From the NCBI GenBank assembly GCA_938014855.1, contig CALLQM010000271.1, positions 1-11,772 of the forward strand: a DNA stretch of 11,772 nt, read 5' to 3'. Of the stretch, positions 7,759 to 11,772 are shown in pieces (position 1 is the stretch's first letter; each line of letters begins with the position of its first letter). The notes beneath the pieces were generated by a model. That model did not search any database. It saw nothing but the letters and a program-made list of their open reading frames with translations, and was not told the DNA's origin. The DNA is from an uncultured Clostridia bacterium (GTDB lineage: Bacteria > Bacillota > Clostridia > Oscillospirales > Ruminococcaceae). A program made the position numbers and the translations under genes.

Positions 7759-9342
7759 TTAATCATCCTCCTTCAGCATAGATCTTATTAACGCTGCTGT
7801 AATTTCAGGGTTTTCATTTGCAAAAGCTCGAATTTCATTTGTAATTGCATTTTCTTTTGAATTTACTTTTGCATTTTCTAATAATTCTTGCTTGTGTTGC
7901 TCAATTTCTTCCTCTAGATTACGAATCTTATTAGTAGACTCCAATTCTTCCTGTTCAAGAGCTTTCTTTGCTCTACGGCGCATCAAAATAATAATTGTGA
8001 GGATAATCAAGATCAGCAGACTTGCTCCAGCACCGATTAGCGCTAATAACATTCCTCGGCTTAGTTTCGGTGTTTCCGGCTGTACATCTACCGGTTCCGA
8101 ATCAATATTTGAGAAATCAAGATTTTTTACCGATATAGAATCCGGCTCGATCGCAACACTTTTCGAAATAAGATCGACCAAATTATCGTGCCGCTCCTGG
8201 TCAAATTCGGAGTCATTTACGACAACCGCAACCGTCGCATCCTTTAAAATGGCCTGCCCCTTTTCGATCTGCGTTTTAATATAACTCGTATCCCAGTCAA
8301 TGCTTCGGCTGTAGTCGGTTGCCTGCCCATCATCATCCCCTGCTCTATTAAGATATTCAGGAGTGTCGGTATTGTTTTCTTCTCCTACAATACCCGCAGC
8401 CGGCTGGTTGCCGCTAAGCGTATATTCTTCATCCAAGTGAGTCTTAACTCCGTTGCCGTCATCTTGCGGAACTAACTCTTTCTGCTCGGTTAGCATTTTG
8501 TCGTAATCTAATTTGACCTTAGCAACCGCAGTTACGCCATCCGCACCATAAATCGGAGAAAGCAGACGTTTTACGTTATCTTCGATATCTTTCTGCATCT
8601 GCTTTTCAAATTCCAATCGCTGAAAATCGACACCGTTAGCACCTTTCATCCCGGTATCCGGTGTCATTTCAACACCTGTGCCTGCATCGATCACCTTGAC
8701 ATTTTCCGGCTTCATTAAAGAAGATACGCTTGCAGCGACATGGTTACGGATAGCCGACACCTTTTCCGGTGATAGCTCATATCCAGGCTCCATGGTTATC
8801 ATGACGCTTGCCGAGCCTTCCTCTTTCGATTTATCCCAAACAACATATTCTTTGCTTTCGGGAATTGTAATCGTTACAGTAGCTGCCTCGACTCCGTCAA
8901 TCTGCACAAGCGTATCTTGAATTCTGTTTTGCAGCTGAAACTGCAAAACCTGCCGCTTTTCGAAATCTGTTTTTGTAAATCCGGAATTGTCCAGAAAAAT
9001 ATCATAAACAGGTGCAGATTTTGGATAGCCCTTTCCGGAAAGCGCAACGATCAGTTCGCCCCATTGCTCCTTGGGTACCAAAATCTGTCCCTGCGAATTA
9101 ATCTGAGGATCGGCATCCATGTCCTGCAAAGCTGCATAAACCTGCGTCGTTTCGGTTCCTGATAACTTTTCAGGATAAAGCATCTGATACCGACTTCCCG
9201 CAGTGTGCATCAAAGCAGTTGCAGCAATCGCCACGGTTAACACAATTCCCACAGAAATGATTGAAATTTTTTTCTTTTTTGGAGACAGCTTTTCCCAAAA
9301 CGTTTTAATGCTGCCCCAAGATTTCATTAATTGTTCTTTCAT
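7759..9342 (-). CDS. fliF: Flagellar MS-ring protein FliF
   Basis: FliF assembles the MS ring in the cytoplasmic membrane, the base on which rod, export gate and C-ring are built. Two membrane segments are visible: about residues 26-46 after a basic PKKKK run, and 431-454 followed by RRR. Between them lie the ring-building domains, with YPEKLSG at 56-62 and the conserved DKSKEEGSASVMI stretch at 170-182. The acidic C-terminus, IRAFANENPEITAALIRSML at 504-523, is the expected FliG-binding helix. Length (527 aa) is usual. The ATG at 9342 lacks a good ribosome binding site: the nearest AAGG is about 14 nt upstream. Translation may depend on coupling with fliE, whose stop is 42 nt away. Confidence 0.97.
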   Translation of the reverse strand: MKEQLMKSWGSIKTFWEKLSPKKKKISIISVGIVLTVAIAATALMHTAGSRYQMLYPEKLSGTETTQVYAALQDMDADPQINSQGQILVPKEQWGELIVALSGKGYPKSAPVYDIFLDNSGFTKTDFEKRQVLQFQLQNRIQDTLVQIDGVEAATVTITIPESKEYVVWDKSKEEGSASVMITMEPGYELSPEKVSAIRNHVAASVSSLMKPENVKVIDAGTGVEMTPDTGMKGANGVDFQRLEFEKQMQKDIEDNVKRLLSPIYGADGVTAVAKVKLDYDKMLTEQKELVPQDDGNGVKTHLDEEYTLSGNQPAAGIVGEENNTDTPEYLNRAGDDDGQATDYSRSIDWDTSYIKTQIEKGQAILKDATVAVVVNDSEFDQERHDNLVDLISKSVAIEPDSISVKNLDFSNIDSEPVDVQPETPKLSRGMLLALIGAGASLLILIILTIIILMRRRAKKALEQEELESTNKIRNLEEEIEQHKQELLENAKVNSKENAITNEIRAFANENPEITAALIRSMLKEDD

Positions 9343-9384
9343 TCTATACCAGCTTTACCTTATTATATTAATATACCTGCGCTT

Positions 9385-9690
9385 TTAGATCTGAACTTGC
9401 ATAATTTCCTTATAAGCATTAACTGCTCGTGTAGTTAATTCTACTGTAAGTTTCAGCGCAGTGCTGGCTTGGGCGGAATGGATCATAACGTTATGTAAAT
9501 CATCAGGACGACCCATGGCAAGATCATAGGCATCTTGACGGGAGACTTCCTGAGTTTCCTGCATTGTTTGAACAGCATCTTGCAGCACATCCGCAAAAGG
9601 CATGTTGTTACCGGCAGAAGACTGCATATCAGAAGTTTGCTTTTGCAGTTCTGAAATAGAACTCATTTGGCTAATTGGTACGATAAACAT
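9385..9690 (-). CDS. fliE: Flagellar hook-basal body protein FliE
   Basis: FliE is the small adaptor joining the MS ring to the proximal rod and is among the earliest exported subunits. The 101-aa product has the typical helical C-terminal half, ending NAYKEIMQVQI (residues 91-101), with SAQASTALKLTVELTTRAV just before it. I start at ATG 9690, which has GGGGAGA (9698-9704) 7 nt upstream; an in-frame TTG at 9708 would precede and overlap that site and is rejected. FliE normally follows flgC closely, but here a 434-nt non-coding block intervenes, carrying a promoter and terminator-like hairpin (described separately). This makes fliE the first gene of a possibly separately controlled transcription unit running to flgE. 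Confidence 0.96.
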   Translation of the reverse strand: MFIVPISQMSSISELQKQTSDMQSSAGNNMPFADVLQDAVQTMQETQEVSRQDAYDLAMGRPDDLHNVMIHSAQASTALKLTVELTTRAVNAYKEIMQVQI

Positions 9691-9697
9691 AGCATGT

Positions 9698-9704
9698 TCT
9701 CCCC
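9698..9704 (-). promoter_or_regulatory. Ribosome binding site deciding the fliE start
   Basis: Minus-strand GGGGAGA lies 7 nt before ATG 9690. The longer reading from TTG 9708 would start upstream of this site and was not used. Confidence 0.7.
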
Positions 9705-9766
9705 TCAAAATGAATCATTCCTGATTAGTCACAACAAAATGCTTCATAATTCGACTGATATTACTT

Positions 9767-9807
9767 AAAAAAACAGGCACTCTGAGTTTTTTCACATCAA
9801 AATGCCT
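9767..9807 (-). terminator. Intrinsic-terminator-like hairpin upstream of fliE
   Basis: On the minus strand AGGCATTTTGA (9807-9797) pairs with TCAGAGTGCCT (9785-9775) over 11 positions, two of them G-U wobbles, around an 11-nt A-rich loop. One base later comes a run of seven T (9773-9767). This is the classic form of a rho-independent terminator pointing toward fliE, whose start is 76 nt further on. It could stop flgBC transcription, end a small RNA, or act as an attenuator in the fliE leader. Strength cannot be judged by eye; the stem has only moderate GC. Confidence 0.75.
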
Positions 9808-9887
9808 AATATATTAAATATCAATTTACAATAAGAAAAAAATTTAATTTCTTTTCATAGAATATAAACATGTTCGCGGTCAGATCG

Positions 9888-9932
9888 TGTAATAAAATTT
9901 CAGTGATTAGGTGCAAATTTTCTTTTATTACA
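9888..9932. repeat. 10-bp perfect inverted repeat inside the fliE leader
   Basis: TGTAATAAAA (9888-9897) and TTTTATTACA (9923-9932) are exact reverse complements around a 25-nt centre that can add a short TTT/AAA inner pairing. In the predicted minus-strand transcript this forms a stem-loop about 40 nt after the start site, with the CCTAAT segment in its loop. The surrounding sequence is AT-rich, so chance symmetry is more likely than in normal DNA, but ten consecutive pairs is notable. Confidence 0.6.
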
Positions 9933-9979
9933 TAAATATTGTTATATTTTATCTAAAGATTACCATTTATTCCAATAAC

Positions 9980-10008
9980 ATTATAACTACAAAATTATAA
10001 TTTGTCAA
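9980..10008 (-). promoter_or_regulatory. Consensus sigma-A promoter upstream of fliE
   Basis: The minus strand reads TTGACA (10008-10003), a 17-nt spacer, then TATAAT (9985-9980): a perfect match to the vegetative sigma consensus with ideal spacing. Transcription would start near 9973 and run toward fliE. Within the spacer the palindrome AATTATAATT, flanked by a partly symmetric CAAA/TTTG, could be an operator. No SigD-type (TAAA-N15-GCCGATAT) promoter was seen here. The match is direct observation; activity is inferred. Confidence 0.8.
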
Positions 10009-10027
10009 TCATTGCTAAAGAAATATC

Positions 10028-10043
10028 GTAACAAAATTGTCAC
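10028..10043. promoter_or_regulatory. Operator-like dyad upstream of the fliE promoter
   Basis: GTAACAA-AA-TTGTCAC is a 7+7 inverted repeat with one imperfect pair, ending 20 bp upstream of the -35 box. Its size and placement suit a dimeric regulator, possibly an activator, but no known binding motif was recognised. It lies in AT-rich DNA, so this is tentative. Confidence 0.3.
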
Positions 10044-10124
10044 AAAAAACGTAATTATTTTTCGCGTTATGACCATTTATAATACTTTAAGTTGAAATAA
10101 ACATTTTTTGTAAAATTTTTTCAA

Positions 10125-10559
10125 TTATTTTCCAATTTCTAATGCTTTTGTTGCCATTGCTTTTACAATATTAAGTGCAGTAAGATTCGCTTCATATGCT
10201 CTGCTTGCCGCCATTAGATCCACCATTTCTTCCGATGTATTAACATTGGGATACATTACATACCCGTTTTCATCGGCATCTGGGTGTGCCGGATCATACA
10301 CTGGTGTGAAATCCTTTTCACTTTCTACTACTTGTATTGCTCGTACTCCACCCTGTGTCAGTTTATTTTGTTCATTTTTAAGTGCTTGTCCAAAATCGGT
10401 AGTACGTTCTTCGAAAATGACCTGCTTCCTTCGATAAGGCTCGCCATCCGGGGTTCGAGTAGTTTTTGCATTTGCAATGTTCTGAAGAATCATATCCGAG
10501 CGAAACCGTTCAGCCGTGAGCGCTGAACCCGCAATATTTAGTGAATTTAGAAAGGACAT
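10125..10559 (-). CDS. flgC: Flagellar proximal rod protein FlgC
   Basis: FlgC is one of the proximal rod proteins of the basal body, exported and assembled onto FliE/FlgB. The N-terminal rod motif MILQNIANAKTTRTPDGEPY is at residues 23-42, followed by RRKQVIFEE. The family-typical ENGYVMYPNVNTSEEMVDLM is at about 97-116, and the C-terminal helix ends MATKALEIGK (135-144). The 144-aa length is usual. I start at ATG 10559: GGAGG (10568-10572) is 8 nt upstream, while the in-frame ATG at 10574 overlaps that site and would add five residues. flgB ends 51 nt upstream. After the stop comes the 434-nt AT-rich gap rather than fliE directly. Confidence 0.97.
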   Translation of the reverse strand: MSFLNSLNIAGSALTAERFRSDMILQNIANAKTTRTPDGEPYRRKQVIFEERTTDFGQALKNEQNKLTQGGVRAIQVVESEKDFTPVYDPAHPDADENGYVMYPNVNTSEEMVDLMAASRAYEANLTALNIVKAMATKALEIGK

Positions 10560-10567
10560 TCTGCATT

Positions 10568-10572
10568 CCTCC
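10568..10572 (-). promoter_or_regulatory. Ribosome binding site deciding the flgC start
   Basis: Minus-strand GGAGG lies 8 nt before ATG 10559. The upstream in-frame ATG (10572-10574) overlaps the site, so the shorter protein beginning MSFLNSLNIAG is favoured, which also matches usual FlgC N-termini. Confidence 0.8.
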
Positions 10573-10610
10573 ATAAAATAAAATTTCAGTTATCAAACAT
10601 TTCTGTACTA

Positions 10611-10979
10611 TTATTTAAACGCTTGTCCTAAAACATATTGCATATCCGTCATCTGACTACTTATTTTTTGATACAAATATACAGATTGTAAATAAGTGTT
10701 GTATAATTCCAACTGTTCCTTATCGACACTCACGTTGTTTCCGTCAGGGCGAGCGGAAGTTGTTTCATCTTTTGTAATCTTTGCCTGAAAATTATATTTT
10801 TCTGCGTTCTTTTCATTTCTAGCATTTTCCAAAGCATCTTCAAACGTTACTTTACTTGCTTTAAATCCCGGAGTCTCAATATTGGCCAAATTGTTTGAAA
10901 TCACCTTTTGCTTAAGCGAAAGCGCATCAAGGCTGCTTTGCATTGCTTTAAAGTCCAATCCGTTAAAAAGAATTGCCAT
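10611..10979 (-). CDS. flgB: Flagellar proximal rod protein FlgB
   Basis: FlgB is a proximal rod subunit of the basal body. The 122-aa product has the rod-family N-terminal signature SNNLANIETPGFKA at residues 28-41 and the helical C-terminus LYNTYLQSVYLYQKISSQM at about 91-109, with a short variable middle. It lacks a cleavable signal peptide, as expected for an export substrate of the flagellar system. GGGAGG lies 8 nt before the ATG. It is the first flagellar gene seen here and follows the sortase gene by 42 nt on the same strand. No strong promoter was found in that gap, so flgB may share a transcript with the sortase or use a promoter inside it. Confidence 0.97.
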   Translation of the reverse strand: MAILFNGLDFKAMQSSLDALSLKQKVISNNLANIETPGFKASKVTFEDALENARNEKNAEKYNFQAKITKDETTSARPDGNNVSVDKEQLELYNTYLQSVYLYQKISSQMTDMQYVLGQAFK

Positions 10980-11016
10980 TTGCCATTCCTCCCATTTTGC
11001 TTATATAGCTTGATGA

Positions 11017-11045
11017 CCGATTCAGCCAAAATTTGGCTGAATCGG
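11017..11045. repeat. 14-bp perfect inverted repeat spanning the sortase stop codon
   Basis: CCGATTCAGCCAAA (11017-11030) and TTTGGCTGAATCGG (11032-11045) are exact reverse complements separated by one base. In the minus-strand transcript the hairpin covers the last sortase codons and the TGA at 11022-11024. No T-tract follows on the minus strand, so it is not a classic terminator; it could stabilise the 3' end of a processed mRNA or lower readthrough into flgB. Confidence 0.75.
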
Positions 11046-11772
11046 GTTTGGGTTTACGGTTAAAGAAACGGTTTTAGGAACTTCATCAGAAGACAGCAGT
11101 TTTGCCATCACAACAAAACGCTGATCTTTTTGCTCGGTTCCATATCGAATCGTGCAAGTGGAAAGGGTTAAATACTTGTCTGATTCCCCAGTTTCTACAT
11201 CATACTGAAAAACTGAACGTTCTTTTGCCTGCTGTGCAAGCAATGCACGCGATGGTCCGTCAAAATCCGTACTAATGTAGTCATGTCCGGTATCCGTAAA
11301 GTACACCGCAAAAATCTGCCATGCCATATGTTCCTCGAGCGTTGAAAAATAGATGACCGGATGTTTTTTTGCAAAGTCCTCATCTAAAAACTGAAACAAT
11401 TGAGAAAATTTGGGACCTTCCGGATTATCCTTTAAATCGCTGTGTCCATAGATTACGGTGTTTGCGGAAAGAGCATCTCTCATGCCAAAATTGCACGTAT
11501 AGTCTGCAAAATAGCACCCATAAATGTCCGGTTTTTTGCGCTCTGTCTTACGTAAATAGTAGGTATTATCATGTGACTGTACCACACTATTGTTAATGGT
11601 CGTGTCCGGAATGTACAGCCATCCGACCGTATCCGGATTCTGAGTAACCTCATACCCGATTGCATCAAGCATATCTGCCGGGGTCTTGAATGGTTTCATG
11701 ACCCCGACGTCCGGTTTTGTTTGTTTTTTCGTATCGTCTTTTGTATCAGACTGCTTTGTCTGCACTTCATCT
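11022..11772 (-). CDS. Class B-type sortase, 5' end outside the window (partial)
   Basis: Sortases are membrane-anchored cysteine transpeptidases that cut a C-terminal sorting signal and attach the protein to cell wall or pilus. The frame stays open to the window edge, so the start and any membrane anchor are not visible. Counting the codon at 11763-11765 as residue 1, catalytic residues are all present: His108 in TVIYGHSD, Cys204 in TLSTC and Arg216 in QRFVVMA. GWLYIPDTTINNSVVQ (48-63) and the region with YYLRKTERKKPDIYGCYFAD are typical of class B enzymes. The first 25 visible residues are a Lys/Asp/Thr-rich linker. It ends 42 nt before flgB on the same strand. No sortase substrate with an LPXTG-like tail is in the window, so its target is unknown. 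Confidence 0.9.
   Translation of the reverse strand, partial: DEVQTKQSDTKDDTKKQTKPDVGVMKPFKTPADMLDAIGYEVTQNPDTVGWLYIPDTTINNSVVQSHDNTYYLRKTERKKPDIYGCYFADYTCNFGMRDALSANTVIYGHSDLKDNPEGPKFSQLFQFLDEDFAKKHPVIYFSTLEEHMAWQIFAVYFTDTGHDYISTDFDGPSRALLAQQAKERSVFQYDVETGESDKYLTLSTCTIRYGTEQKDQRFVVMAKLLSSDEVPKTVSLTVNPNPIQPNFG

Larger units (their letters stand above)
9767..9973 (-). ncRNA. Candidate leader RNA or small RNA upstream of fliE (about 207 nt)
   Basis: The span is defined by the consensus promoter at one end (start predicted near 9973) and the hairpin plus T-tract at the other (9767). Within it are a 10-bp perfect stem and a six-base segment (minus-strand CCTAAT, 9911-9906) complementary to ATTAGG at 9810-9805, which overlaps the 5' arm of the terminator. 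That arrangement could allow an antitermination switch. I searched by eye for c-di-GMP, preQ1, fluoride and T-box signatures and did not find them. Whether the RNA is made is unproven. Confidence 0.4.
9691..10124 (-). other. 434-nt AT-rich non-coding gap between flgC and fliE
   Basis: No convincing gene lies here in any frame; the longest notable minus-strand reading is a 16-codon stretch without a ribosome binding site. The block is clearly richer in A and T than the genes on either side. Reading toward fliE it contains a dyad (10028-10043), a consensus sigma-A promoter (9980-10008), a stem-loop (9888-9932), an intrinsic-terminator-like hairpin (9767-9807) and the fliE ribosome binding site. 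Positions 10044-10124, directly after flgC, hold only A/T runs and no clear terminator. The gap breaks the usual flgB-flgC-fliE cluster. Confidence 0.85.

Noticed and set aside
9841..9875. 16-codon minus-strand frame starting at an ATG in the fliE leader
   Set aside because: No ribosome binding site upstream and no sign of a leader peptide such as a run of one regulated amino acid.
9767..9973. c-di-GMP (GEMM) riboswitch, as known before the flagellar operon of Clostridioides difficile
   Set aside because: The conserved GEMM core (GCAAACC and GACGCAAAGCC-like segments) is absent in the leader on either strand.
9962..10080. Direct repeat of ATAAATGGT (minus strand) on both sides of the fliE promoter
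   Set aside because: Nine bases in AT-rich DNA, two copies only; likely chance.
11002..11029. Possible sigma-A promoter for flgB (TTGGCT-N16-TATATA, minus strand)
   Set aside because: Only 4/6 matches in each box, short spacer, and the start would fall almost on the flgB ribosome binding site; the -35 also lies within the hairpin arm.

Overview
The window is one flagellar (fla) operon segment read entirely on the minus strand, so transcription runs from high to low coordinates. In transcription order it holds the 3' part of a class B-type sortase gene, then flgB, flgC, an AT-rich non-coding gap, fliE, fliF, fliG, fliH, fliI, fliJ, fliK, flgD, a small conserved flagellar operon gene (TIGR02530 family) and flgE, ending at a perfect 44-bp palindrome at the window edge. 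The gene order, the small TIGR02530 gene between flgD and flgE, strong AAAGGAGG-type ribosome binding sites, the sortase and moderate GC point to a Gram-positive Firmicute, most likely a motile member of the Clostridia. An Oscillospirales-type host is my guess only.

Region by region: 11022-11772 is the sortase, with its 5' end outside the window. 10125-10979 encodes the proximal rod proteins FlgB and FlgC. 9691-10124 is non-coding and much more AT-rich than its flanks. It carries a consensus sigma-A promoter (TTGACA-N17-TATAAT), potential stem-loops, an operator-like dyad, and a hairpin plus seven-T tract that looks like an intrinsic terminator, all pointing toward fliE. 4208-9690 encodes basal body and export parts: FliE (rod/MS-ring junction), FliF (MS ring), FliG (rotor/switch) and FliH-FliI-FliJ (export ATPase complex). 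87-4158 encodes hook assembly: FliK (hook length control), FlgD (hook cap), the TIGR02530 protein and FlgE (hook). Positions 1-65 hold the palindrome and a second hairpin downstream of flgE.

Together these genes build the structure from the MS ring outward to the hook, and supply the ATPase that energises export of rod and hook subunits. Genes are packed tightly (overlaps or gaps of 2-79 nt) except at the flgC/fliE gap. That gap implies that flgBC and fliE-onward transcription can be controlled separately. Several start codons were revised by ribosome-binding-site spacing (flgE, fliK, fliE, flgC, probably fliH), and flgD uses TTG.

The most interesting signals are the promoter-leader-terminator module before fliE (possibly an undescribed leader RNA or small RNA), the 44-bp palindrome, a long acidic tail replacing the C-terminal part of FlgD, and the sortase placed directly upstream of the flagellar genes. 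No CRISPR array, tRNA, rRNA, transposase or phage gene was seen.
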